Source: Acanthosepion esculentum
Taxonomy: Eukaryota; Mollusca; Cephalopoda; Sepiida; Sepiidae
NCBI GenBank assembly: GCA_964036315.1
Contig: OZ038478.1
Location: 140,047,156 to 140,111,155, forward strand
Direction: 5' to 3'
DNA: 64,000 nucleotides
In this document: piece by piece, positions 35,447 to 45,790 of the stretch
Numbering within the stretch: position 1 is the stretch's first letter
How the letters are laid out: every line of letters starts with the position of its first letter
The notes under the pieces: model-generated
Databases searched by the model: none
The model's input: only the letters and a program-made list of their open reading frames with translations
What the model was told of the DNA's origin: nothing
Position numbers and translations under genes: made by a program

Positions 35447-36224
35447 AATTTGCCCTATATTTTGTACTTTTTCCCTTATTATAGAATTTTTGTTTTCTTT
35501 CCGGGGAGGGTGAAGAACGTAAACTTTTGTTTAACTTACGTATATATGATACTTCTGACTCCTCAATGTAATTCGAGTCTTTCTTTATAATCAGGCATAT
35601 TTGGCAATCTTCTGATAATTGTTGTAGTGATAGTTCAGTTTCATTTTGTAGTTTTGAACGCATTCTTTTGCGCATTTCACTATCTTTTGCTGAGACCAAC
35701 CTTTGAACAAAAATGCGACACTTGAAATTGTCCGGTGTTAATTCTGCTAACTTGAAGTCGTCGCAATGTTTATTCACGATTGCGGCAAACGTGGAATAGT
35801 ACTCATTTTCGCCCTTTACCAGGTTAAGACATTTCCACCCCTTGTGAAAGAGTGACGTTTTTGGACTGAAAAGCTCTGTAAGACATGTAACTGCTTCGTC
35901 AGGCGTTAATTCGTTCGTCTTTTTTATTAAAATGTTATCCACAAATTTTGTATGTTCTTCTGTTTCTAGTTTTCTGAGCAACAGACGTAGCTTCTTTGCT
36001 TCTGTCCAGTTTTGACAATCGATGTTGTAGATGTCTTCATAACGTCTGGAATAATCCCCGAAATTTTTATCCTCTTCTAGAGAGTATTTGAAAGTTTCTA
36101 TCATATTCCACACTGAGTGTTGGGAAATAGTCGCCTCTTTTTCGATATTTTGTTGTTTGTTACCCGCTACCTTTAATATTAGTTCCTGCGTTTGTAGTAA
36201 TTGTTTTTGCCATTTTTCTTCCAT
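35370..36224 (-). CDS. gag: Mag-like Gag, 284 codons, open but in a defective element
   Basis: The frame is open from ATG 36224. The N-terminal half contains WNMIETFKYSLEEDKNFGDYSRRYEDIY, the conserved start of the Mag-lineage capsid domain, followed by LRLLLRKLETEEHTKFVDNILIKK in pieces and a Lys/Ser-rich C-terminus. The zinc knuckles expected next lie in another frame (35446 downward), so the natural Gag end is probably shifted by an indel near 35400. Gag would assemble particles, and with no pol present this copy could at most be a non-autonomous partner. Confidence 0.75.
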   Translation of the reverse strand: MEEKWQKQLLQTQELILKVAGNKQQNIEKEATISQHSVWNMIETFKYSLEEDKNFGDYSRRYEDIYNIDCQNWTEAKKLRLLLRKLETEEHTKFVDNILIKKTNELTPDEAVTCLTELFSPKTSLFHKGWKCLNLVKGENEYYSTFAAIVNKHCDDFKLAELTPDNFKCRIFVQRLVSAKDSEMRKRMRSKLQNETELSLQQLSEDCQICLIIKKDSNYIEESEVSYIRKLNKSLRSSPSPERKQKFYNKGKSTKYRANYDENRSKCKPPTPHLHVIDVEDYTE

Positions 36225-36350
36225 TCTTTCCTGGAGTTGTAATTGCTGTTCATTTTGGTATTTTACAAGTTCTACTAGAATATTTTAAAAATCCTCCATG
36301 ATAAAAGTCTTACGAAAAACTCGCTTTTCCGTATTTTCGTCTTCGTAAAT

Positions 36351-36653
36351 CTTTTGTCACCAAGTTGTTGTGGACACTAGCAGAAAATGGCAAAGAAGAC
36401 TTTTTTTTCTGTGTGAGTTTGAATACCTCGTAGTCAATTTTTTGTGGACAACGAGGGAGAATTTTGTTTCGATTTCCTTCCCATTTGAGTTCATATTCCT
36501 CGTCCCCAATTTGTTGTGGACAACGCGGGAGAATTTTGTTTCGATTTCTTTCCCGTGTGAATTCCTCGTCGCCAATTTGTTGTCGACGAGGGAGAATTGT
36601 TTTTTTCTTCTTCCCGTGTGAGTTCGAATTCCTCGTCGCCAATTTGTTGTGGA
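36351..36653 (-). repeat. Five reiterations of the primer-site/LTR-edge junction
   Basis: A segment of the form CCTCGTCGCCAATTTGTTGT (plus strand) recurs at about 36351, 36426, 36498, 36564 and 36631, with spacings of 75, 72, 66 and 67 bp. The last copy is the true LTR boundary. Each unit contains a tRNA-Ser-like primer site, the first bases of the LTR and about 45 bp of leader (GGGAGAATTTTGTTTCGATT-like). The copies become more diverged away from the LTR. Confidence 0.85.
36631..36641 (-). other. Primer-binding site, tRNA-Ser (GCT) type
   Basis: The plus strand CCTCGTCGCCA matches the 3' end of animal tRNA-Ser(GCT) including CCA, and TTCGAAT just upstream continues the resemblance with a gap. 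It lies 3 nt from the LTR edge. Confidence 0.65.
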
Positions 36654-36885
36654 TTCCGGGATGAATCCGATATCAATGAATTACAAATGCCCGGAATGGA
36701 TAAGGAAAATAAATGTATTACCTTAATAATACAAACTGGTAATACGGGTTAGTAGATCCAGGAGTGCGAGTTAGTAGCAATAATATATATACAGTCTTGG
36801 TATTGAAGTATCGCGGTATGACTCATTACTGAGTCTACGTGCTCGCTAACTGTGACTCTTGTGCTACCCTCCTCTATTACAGACT
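36645..36885 (-). repeat. 5' LTR of Mag-like element
   Basis: Same length and sequence as 34121-34361 apart from scattered substitutions. Its last base differs (T, not A). The primer-binding site lies 3 nt inside its 36645 edge. Confidence 0.82.
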
Positions 36886-37836
36886 GTCCGGGTATTCACT
36901 GGTAGTAATATATGCATACCTTGGGTGAGTCCATTTGTGTAAAAAGGGGAGACCCCCTCAATAGTAACAAACAACAATGTTCAACTCAGAACAATGCAAG
37001 GACAAGAATAATTCTCCACAACTGTCTTCAGTCTAGAGCTTCATGTAAGAAAGATACACTTTGAGTGTCTGATGGGATTTTCAGGGATTTATTCATTTAG
37101 CGTAATTTAAGATACAATGAAACACTAAATGCACTTGTCAATAGAAAAATATTATTCTATCCTTGACAAGGCCGAGCCAAATTAAGCAAAATAACATAGA
37201 TAAAGAATTTGGAATTCGGTTGGTTTGTTCTACCAAACCTGTCATATTTATTTAACCTTACAGCAGTCGATTATTACCTCATATGATTATTGCAAAATGT
37301 TTTGATTGACACAGCTTTATCTAATGCAAAAGAAATTCGAGAGATCGTCGAATCCTTTTCCAAAAACATATAGGAATTTTCAAAAGGATAGCAAAAGGCG
37401 CCCGTTAAGTGGTAACAAATCATTGCAAATAACGGCGTACGCATAATGAAAATGTAATTGTATTTCATTTTTGAAGACACAAGTTGATAAACGAAACGGG
37501 AATGATATATTACTCTACTTAATATCTACGGATCTGCTTAAGTCGATTATGTAATAGTACTCGACTGAGAAAGCCTTCGAAAATAAATAAATTGAAGAAT
37601 GGTTTTCTGTCAAACTACTTACACACTTATTCTATTTTTGTCTAACCAGTGTGGTTTGCTCATTAACGTGTTTGTTAAGATATCTAGCACTGAAACAAAC
37701 GACTGGGAGGAAATTCCAGAGTCAAACAGTGAATATTTATATCTAATTGGTGACAGGAGCTCTTTCATAATCAGATATATTAGCTAAATAAATTGATATA
37801 TTTTTGTTTTTGCCTATTCACCAATAAACTTTATGC

Positions 37837-37884
<48 letters not shown>

Positions 37885-39693
37885 CTACTGGAATTTATTA
37901 AAATTGCTTCTATTTTTGTTTTTAGAGTTTCATGAATAATTTTAATGAAATTATTTCATGTAGATCCATTTGAATTATCGGATTAAATGCAGGAAGCATG
38001 ACTCTTTGGGGGTAGATGATAAGAAATGGATTGAATACCATCAGAGGACATGGGCGTGGGATTATCAAACGTTTTGATTAAGCAGTCGAGCACTTTGATT
38101 ACTCCAAAAATTTGGCGTCATTCGACAAGAGTATCATGTTGTTAAAGATGAGCGAGGTCTGTGTCGTCTTAACGCTTTCTCTTGTTCGTTGCCCATTAGA
38201 AAACAACGAAAGTCCTATGTTTTATCTAACAGAGAAAAGAAAACGAGAATATTAATTACATCAATGACTTCCACATAGGTTAGATTGGTGGAAACGGGAT
38301 AGACGCTTGCAAAATGATGCACAATGCATAGCTGAGAGTAACTACCAGGATACTCCTAGCTGCATTTGGTTATCCTGCAAACAACAGGAACAAAGATATC
38401 TACTGAAAACTGCGAATTGTGATGGAATCGCTAAGGATTAAAAACTGCAATTTTGTTGACACATTTGGAAATGGAAAAATGGAAGAGAGGAAGCTAAGAA
38501 AAGATATCAGCTAGAAACGAAATTAGTTTGAGGAGGTGTGAACTAATGAAGATCAGGAAGACGGAGAAAAACTAGTTAATGGTGTTCGCAAGAAATAGAA
38601 GCATATTGCAGCATATTTAACAGTACGAGTTTGATTGCAGGATTTGAAATCCTGATTTTGAAGACAAGTAAGCTGTTTATTTTTTCTGAGAAGATGGTGT
38701 AAGAAAAGTTTTTTCCTGTTACTCATTTGTGTCTTGTATCGAGATAAGCCCATTTTAGTAAATATAGATTCTTAAATACTAAGACCTTTCAGCGAAAAAT
38801 GGACCATCGTTTTTCACAAATTCCTTTTCTTCATCATCTGTGAATTAGCCTGTTTTCCTTGACAAATTTCCTGCTTTCAAGTTTCCTGTTGCGTTCATCA
38901 TGAGTTTCACTTCAGAGATTTCATTCTTTTAGCCTGACTGCCACGCAAGTCTAACGAGTTCAGTATTCCCTGCTATTTAGATCATAGATTTAGGGAAAAG
39001 AATTGGATTCATTCTTTTCTTAATAATATTTCTGCATAAGTGAATGCCACAGATTAGACCGGTATTTGATCTCGGATCCAAGATTTATCTTCACGATTTT
39101 ATACATGCTAAGGAACAAGCACATCAATAAGATTATAATTAGTGAAATTTTAATGTAGAATTAGATGGATTACTGGGATTTTAATGGAGAATTTACGAAG
39201 TTGTAAAAGTATGATAAAAAAGACGTTTTTTCTTTTGATTAATAAAGTCCTTTCCATATAATCAAACATTAGACTCTCAAATTTCTTCTTTTTACAATAC
39301 CGACAAGCGTTGATTGTTTGAATCATGACGAATATGGTAATGGATTTAAAAACATTTAGACAATAAAAATGCCGACAATCTGGAATTCGGATATAGGTTG
39401 AATGAGAATATTATTATGGTGTCAATGTCAAGAGGAATACGCCGGAATCCTGATAGGTTTCGAAACATCCCCTTTTATATGGAAGTTCAAAGACGTCTTC
39501 TGATGTTTTGGTTATTATATAAGATGGTTTGTTTTATTGGCTTTCTACTGATATATTAATTTCAAAACCAATGGTGCATTCCGTAGACCACAAGTATAAT
39601 TTCAGTATGAACCACTTGATCCTATATTTGACTGGTGAATATATGACTTAGAGCTACATACAGTTTATAAATTCTGCCAAGTACAGTTGGATA
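36886..39693. other. Unassigned noncoding stretch with (GATA)n at 37837-37884
   Basis: The only clear feature is a 48-bp GATA tetranucleotide run. Short open frames show no recognisable domain. Confidence 0.5.
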
Positions 39694-39733
39694 CACAAAC
39701 ACACACACGCACACACACACGCACACACACACG

Positions 39734-39793
<60 letters not shown>
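39694..39793. repeat. (CA/GCAC)n-(TA)n microsatellite
   Basis: CA repeats with periodic GC interruptions pass into about 43 bp of TA repeats. Confidence 0.95.
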
Positions 39794-39794
<1 letters not shown>

Positions 39795-39936
39795 CACCCG
39801 TTCTAGGTCGGCTCGCCAATCTCTGTCGCAAACATATGAAGGATCAGGTATCACCCACAAGAATTACAAATTGCTTTTTGGGCTTATTAACATATGAAAA
39901 CCTGGCATCATACGGGCATTAGATTATGAGAAAATG

Positions 39937-40245
39937 CTAAAAATATTCACAATTGATCGGTGTACGAATAATTACGTTGTTGACAATATATATATTTTTG
40001 CATGTGGGTTTACGATATACTTTGAATTCTAATTTGTTATTATTTCTAGTAAGTAGTATGTCTAGAAAAGGTAGAGAATTATTCGATTCATGTTCGTGGG
40101 TAAATTTTATAGTAGGTTCTACTCTATTCAATCTATCGGTGATTTTGTTTAAATCATGTTTCTGTGGTAAATGAATAAAATGTCATCGATGTAACGGAAG
40201 TAATGTGTATCATCAGGGATTATATATTTGAAAGGTCCAGACTCA
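39937..40245 (-). pseudogene. Penelope-like RT fragment, inverted part
   Basis: The minus strand reads ESGPFKYIIPDDTHYFRYIDDILFIYHRN (with the RT catalytic YIDD near 40180-40195), then after a small frame change RVEPTIKFTHEHESNNSL, PFLDILLTRNNNKLEF and KVYRKPTCKN. This is the C-terminal part of a PLE reverse transcriptase. Exactly at KPTCKN the homology stops on this strand and resumes on the plus strand at 40246. The arrangement is that of a 5' inversion. Confidence 0.85.
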
Positions 40246-41043
40246 AGTATATCGTAAACCCACATGCAAGAACGACTATTTACACTTTTACTTTCACAAT
40301 GATACTAGGACTAAGAGAGGTGTTATTATTGGATTTTACTTGAGAGCTCTTCGAATCTGTTCAGCAAAATATTTAGATGACGAATTTAGTTATATCGAGG
40401 ATACTTTCTCAAGCCTTTCGTATCCGAGACAATTAATACTCGGCGCTAAGCATAAAGCCTTGAAAATTCACAAAGTTCGTTCATCAGTGCAAAATGACAC
40501 CCGACTACTACTACTACATCTACGGCAGGGAGAGGCACACTTTCAGCTGCCCCTGATAACCCTATTGGCCGCATATTTCTACCGAATAACCCTCTGACCG
40601 AACACATCTCCAACAATCTAAACGCGCTAAAAATTAAAACTACTACATTACCCACTAAAACTATTCGCAGTATACTAAATAATACTAGCAGGCAGCATAT
40701 TACATCCGATGCTTGCGTCTATCAGGTACTGTGCAGAGACTGCTACTTGAGTTATGTAGGCGAGACAGGTAGGTCTATAAAATCTCGTGTTTCCGAACAT
40801 AAACGAGATATTCGCCTCGGTAATTTAAGTAGTGCTTTGTTTGTACACATAGCCAAATCTGATCACAATTTTGATTTCGACTCTGTGAAGATTTTAAAAT
40901 ATATCCGCAATAAAAACCTTAGGCAGATTTACGAGGCTGGCATGATATCCACTTCATGTACAATAAACGCCAGACAGGGCTTCTTTAATATATCAACATT
41001 CCTAGCAAGATTAATGCTTGACAAACGTACCGATAAGCTATAG
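40246..41043 (+). pseudogene. Penelope-like RT thumb and GIY-YIG endonuclease
   Basis: The plus strand picks up the same protein at VYRKPTCKN and continues with DYLHFYFHNDTRTKRGVIIG and FYLRALRICSAKYLDDEF. After a frame change near 40530-40620 it reaches LPTKTIRSILNNTSR, CRDCYLSYVGETGRSIKSR (the YIG half of the GIY-YIG motif with its Arg), EHKRDIRLGNLSSALF, then EAGMISTSCTIN, ending at TAG 41041-41043. The endonuclease nicks target DNA for element insertion. The 3' half looks nearly intact, and the linker has frameshifts. Confidence 0.88.
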
Positions 41044-41185
41044 TTTTAAATAGGTCCCACCCCCTTTTCCACTTGGGATAAAATCTCTTCCCTGGGAGCA
41101 GGTTTTCGCAGCACCGCCCACGCGGCGCTAGCGTATCCGAATCCAAGAAAGAATACACTGACTTTAGAATTTCAGTTTTTTTTCG

Positions 41186-42012
41186 TCACTTGAGGAACAT
41201 CCAGCAGTATCATTTGAAGAATTAGCAATGGAGCTTCGTTCAAACCATACAACAGTTTATTGCCATCTTCAACAACTTCGAAAGGTTCATAAACTTGGAG
41301 AATGGGGGCCCCATGGATTATCTGAAGTCAAACGTAAATCCCGAGTTGACATCTGATTTCTCTTCATTCTCGCCTATTTTGGATAGACTTGTGACTGGTG
41401 ATGATAAATGAATGCTTTAGCAAAATGCTAAACGTCATAGTCAGTGGCTTCGTAATAGGTAAAAGGCCCAAACACAACCGAGAATGGAACTTCATGCGCA
41501 GATATGTCTTCTCTCAAAGGAATAATTCACTTTGAGTTGCTACCATCGAATGCAACAATCAATACTCAAGTCTACTGTCAGCTATTAGAGCGTTTGAATG
41601 CATTGAAGAAAAAAGACTTGTTTTAATTGAAAGATAGTGAAGTTTCATCAGGACAATGCACGACCTCACACTGCAAAAGTCATATCCCAGGAGATTGTAG
41701 AACTTGGTTGGGAAAGAATTCTTCATCCACCTTATTCTCCAGATCTTGCTCCTTCGGACTACCATTTGTTCTTTACTTTGCAGAATCATCTGGATGAATT
41801 AACTGTCAAAACCCAGGAGGAGGTCGAAATTCTTCTCTTCAAAACCAAAAGAGTTCTTCATAAGTGGGATTAAGAAGCTAGCAAACAAATGGAAGGAAGT
41901 CATAGATAATCATGGAAACTAGATTGATGAATAAATTTCAATAAAATGTAAGATTTGATCACTCGTTCTTTATTATTCAAAATCCGGATAGCAGTTATGG
42001 GATGACCGGGTG
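41186..42012 (+). pseudogene. Decayed mariner transposase (irritans/SETMAR-like)
   Basis: The HTH region reads FEELAMELRSNHTTVYCHLQQLRKVHKLGEW in pieces. After several frameshifts, TGDDKW (first Asp) appears near 41395, then HQDNARPHTAKV (second Asp, 41650-41690) and PPYSPDLAPSDYHLF (third Asp, about 41730-41770), so the catalytic residues are still readable. The right terminal repeat seems to lie near 41975-42012 (reverse complement CCCGGTCATCCCATAA). The left end is missing and abuts the PLE tail, so the element is 5'-truncated. Confidence 0.85.
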
Positions 42013-42356
42013 TTGACCTCAATATCCACTTTAATATTTATACACGCTCTAACACATAAATAACAGCTAAAAATAGATTTTTAACATTTATATATACATG
42101 CTGCTTTTCGGCATGATAGGCATACCTGCCACTGCGGCATTGTCGCACACGGTAAAGCAGGCCTTGCTTTTCACTCGCGGAAATGTGACAATTGATCCTG
42201 AACCATAAAATGGCTCAACAATAAGTTCCATCTGTATAAAAGTTTACTAAACACCTGCAGGCCTTGAGAGACACAGGCGTGTCCAGAGAGGTTGAGCAAG
42301 TCTTTATTTTACTGCGCCCCCATTTGTCGTCCGCGACCAAAAAATCCACTACTCAC
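42013..42356. other. Unassigned noncoding stretch
   Basis: No gene or repeat copy is recognised. Confidence 0.45.
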
Positions 42357-42462
<106 letters not shown>

Positions 42463-42594
42463 TTTGAGGTGTGAATTTGTAAACAGTGACTATTTAAGCT
42501 AATATTGCACGACTCTTCGGCAGAATTGAGTCACTGTCAATCACTGTGTGTTTATCTAAATCTAAAAATAAACACGCTAAATTCACCTTCATCC

Positions 42595-42725
42595 CGTACC
42601 GTGCGCTGACGGCTTAGTGGGAGAAGTTCCGACTGACGCAAATTCAGTCGGGTTTCGATCCTAGCTAGAGGCAACGTCTAGCCACACTGATGAGCTGTGA
42701 AACAGCGAAACAGTCTGTCTGTGGA
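42595..42725 (+). mobile_element. tRNA-headed SINE with hammerhead-like core
   Basis: An A-box-like GGCTTAGTGGGAG (42611-42623) and B-box-like GGGTTTCGATCC (42650-42661) have tRNA-like spacing. Directly downstream is a 6-bp hairpin GCTAGA/TCTAGC (42664-42682), then CTGATGA (42687-42693), a 5-bp stem GCTGT/ACAGC with loop GAA, then GAAAC (42707-42711). A (TA)n tail follows at 42731-42778. The tRNA head fits a SINE. The ribozyme reading is discussed in the findings. Confidence 0.65.
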
Positions 42726-42727
42726 TG

Positions 42728-42778
<51 letters not shown>

Positions 42779-42782
<4 letters not shown>

Positions 42783-43059
42783 GTAGTACTCGCTTGGAAA
42801 ACATCGGATAGCTAAACGTGTAGATATGTCAAGACAAATTTGTATCCGAGGAAAACAAATTGGAAATAAAAAAGAAAGAACTAAAAACATCAGAACCGGG
42901 CGAAACAAATCGTCAAGTGACTTAAGTCCTTAGTCCAAAGAAAAAAAATCAAACGACTAGAAAGACTATAACGCTAAGTAGAGCGGTAAACTGCCTGGCT
43001 CGTTAGGATTTAGTCTTTACAAAGCCCGGGGGACACTCGAGGTAGAGAACTACATTAGA
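42779..43059. other. Unassigned noncoding stretch
   Basis: No gene or repeat copy is recognised here. Confidence 0.4.
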
Positions 43060-45790
43060 AGGCAATTTGTGTGGATAGAAGTGAAAGATAACTGTTAATT
43101 CTAGCCGTGAACAACTTAAGATTGCAGTGTCTCGTTAACATATTGGGAGTCGTTTCCACAGGTCAGTCTCCCGCGGGAAAAAGCTGCACCTAGGGAACTT
43201 ACTTCTCACCAATGGAAAACGGATGTAATGTGGGTGGTTTGTTACTATGTTCATGCCGTGAAGGTTTGATGGTGGGATCAGGTAATGTAGTACGTCCGAG
43301 CACTTCTCGTGGAAGTAGCGGTAGATCAAAGAGAGATTTAACCCATCCCCCTGTGGGAGAGGGCGGAGAATAATTCGTCATCCGCAAGAGATCAGAAGAG
43401 TTTTTGGATCCTATCAAGGCTGGGAATTGGGGTCTGGATAACTCCTGTCCAAGTATGACAACAGTAGTCCATTTCTGTCCTTATCTAGCTCTTGTAAAAG
43501 TAGAGGATAGCAAGAGGAGACAGGTACTTAGTGGGCGTCACAGAGAGCCGAGCATTGTACATGCATCCTGAGGAATGGATCGTATGTACGAATTACACTT
43601 GACGTCGGGTGTGGGTTTGAAGCCGAATAGTCTTCAGAGACACGGTTCTTCCTCGAGAGAACCTCTGTTTGTCATGGTTCGTGGTATTTCGGGGGTCAGA
43701 TCGGCAATGATGGAATGTAACTAGCTTGGTCTTCGAGACATTTAAGGTAATCAGCCAGTTTTACCCCATTGGATAGTTTTTGCAAGATCGAAGTGATCAG
43801 TCACCAATCTCTGACCATCGAGAGTTTTAAAGGTGCCTCCGTATATAGTCGTATCATCCGCATGGATTTTTACAAATGATCTGAGTCTATTCTTAGGTAA
43901 ATCACTTATGTAGATCAAAAAGTGAGTTGGATCGAGAAGTGGCCCCTAGGGGACGCTTGCGATGGCCGCTAGGGCTCCGAAGGATTGGAAATTTCTACCT
44001 TCAGAGACCTACCTTTTCGGAAAGGTTTTATAATCGAGATGACACTTCCAGTGATTCCATAACTTGAGAGCGTGTGTAGTAACCCTTTGTGCCACACCTT
44101 GTCGAGAGCCTCTGTGATATCCAAATCTATTGTCCTCGAGGTGTGTTTCTTGTCAAGACCTTTACTGATTCTATCAGTGATGGTAGTTAGGACATCGGCA
44201 ATGGATGGACCCGATCAAAATCTATAATTCTGGTCGCTGAAGAGAGTTTTTTTTTTAGTTGCTCGACGAGCTTTTTATTGATTATGGCTTCAAAAACTTT
44301 ACTGATTATACTGAAGAGACTGTTGGGTCTGTACTGGGAGGGTGAAGATCGCATGCCCTCGTTCTTGAAAAATGAGCATACACTTGAAACCTTCCAAAGA
44401 CTTGGGAAGGCTTTCTCCTTCAAGGAGCTGTTGAAAATTTGCTAGGATTGGGGATAATTCTGGGTTGATATTCTTAAGGACAACCATTGGAATTTTGTCT
44501 CGACCACTGGCTTTCTTAAATGTAGAGACTTCTCTTTCTGTAATGGTAATATTACTGAGATTGTGCTCAGTGAGACATCGGAAGTTGGGGAGGAGATGGT
44601 CTTTGTCATTCTAACTTTGAGTTAGAGGCAAAGATCGAGGCCAAAATGTTTTCCATATCTGTCGAGGAAGATATGACCTCGGGGCCATTTATAATTATGG
44701 GCACAACTGTTTGCATTTGTTCATGATTTGGCTGGCGAGCTTCCAGAATTCACGGATCCAACTGGATTCTTTTCCACCTTGGTTTGAACTGCTGGTGCGT
44801 AACTGCACTTGGTGTTTTCTGTAACATCTTCGCAGCGATGTCAGGCAGTTCTGAATGCAGTGAGGGTCAAAGCACATCGTTCCTTGAAATAGATATTGAA
44901 GTAGAGGTTTCGGTGTGTTATGGCTGCATCGCATTCAGAGGTGAACCAATCAGTGACAAAGGTAACAGTTTGGGATGCATCAGGCTTGACGAAGGTTCGG
45001 AGGGGAGTTTCTATCATGCAGGATCGAAAGCTGTCTGAGTTTGGATTCGCATCGAGAAAAATTGTTCTACACAACGGTACACCAGGGATGCCTTAATTTT
45101 GATATCAATTGATTATGAAATGGTCTGACGTGCCTAAAGTAGGACTTTTGCTAAGCATTTATCAAGGAAAGGTGTTAGAAAGAGGTCAAGGAGATTTGTC
45201 AGATGTCCTGTCGAAACCGGGACATGGGTAGATTTTTCGATTATCTAGGTTAGTTAATGGGTGAGGGAGAAGTCTCTGCCTTCATCATCGGTTTTCTTGG
45301 AGCGGATTAACCATTCTTTATGGTGGAGATTGAAGTCGCCGTAGATATAAATGCTGGCTGGGGGAAAACTGAATGTGGATATTATCAATCTTTGTAGATA
45401 TTCAGTTGAATATTATCGTCCGTTCGTCTTGAGGGCGATAGAGAGCAAAGATAAATGTGGTACACTGGATAAGTGTCACGAGTAAGTACATGTACGGGAG
45501 ATCGGGTTCCTCGTTTTTTTTGGTCCCTGCCACATGATGTAGGCTACGAGTTTGTGACCGTGACAATTTAGATGGTCGAATTTAGCTGTATGAGATGTGT
45601 ATCCCGGGACTGTGAGGTCCTCTAGTGCGCTTGAAGCGTTGATACTGGTTTCAGAAAGTAACAAGAGGTCTGGTTTGGACTGAAAATGGTCTTCCCCTTT
45701 CTGGAAAGTTGCAATGTAGCCCCATCACGTTGGCGTAGGAGATGGCATACGTGGGGTCTGTTTTGTTATTTTAAGGTTTGCTCGTTTGTT
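43060..45790 (-). pseudogene. Decayed jockey-superfamily LINE (endonuclease + RT)
   Basis: Reading the minus strand from 45790: ISYANVMGLHCNF and LLLSETSINASSALEDLTVPGY (45476-45664) are the start of an APE-type endonuclease, and YGDFNLHHKEWLIRS (about 45310-45350) is its GDFN-H-W block. Then the RT: FPSLWKVSSVCSFFKNEGMRSSPSQYRP in pieces (44423-44340), SIISKVFEAIINKKL, and FVKIHADDTTIYGG near 43845-43870, with the catalytic ADD. The C-terminal tail near 43135-43200 has FFPRETDLWKRLPIC. Order and motifs fit jockey/CR1/I-type LINEs, but multiple stops and shifts show it is dead. I cannot pin down the clade by eye. Confidence 0.82.

Larger units (their letters stand above)
34121..36885 (-). mobile_element. 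Internally deleted Mag-like gypsy LTR element
   Basis: Two 241-bp LTRs (34121-34361 and 36645-36885) flank a minus-strand interior. Inside are a tRNA-Ser-type primer site, a repeated leader, gag, a protease relic and a short integrase C-terminal tail. RT, RNase H and the integrase core are absent, so about 2.5 kb of the usual pol is deleted. Flanking bases on the two sides (GTAAC and GTCCG) do not match, so no target duplication is seen. Confidence 0.85.

Noticed and set aside
36310..36664. Overlapping frames of 60-110 codons with repeated TREEEKN- or KLGTRN-like units on both strands
   Set aside because: They are translations of the reiterated primer-site/leader repeat, not a protein.
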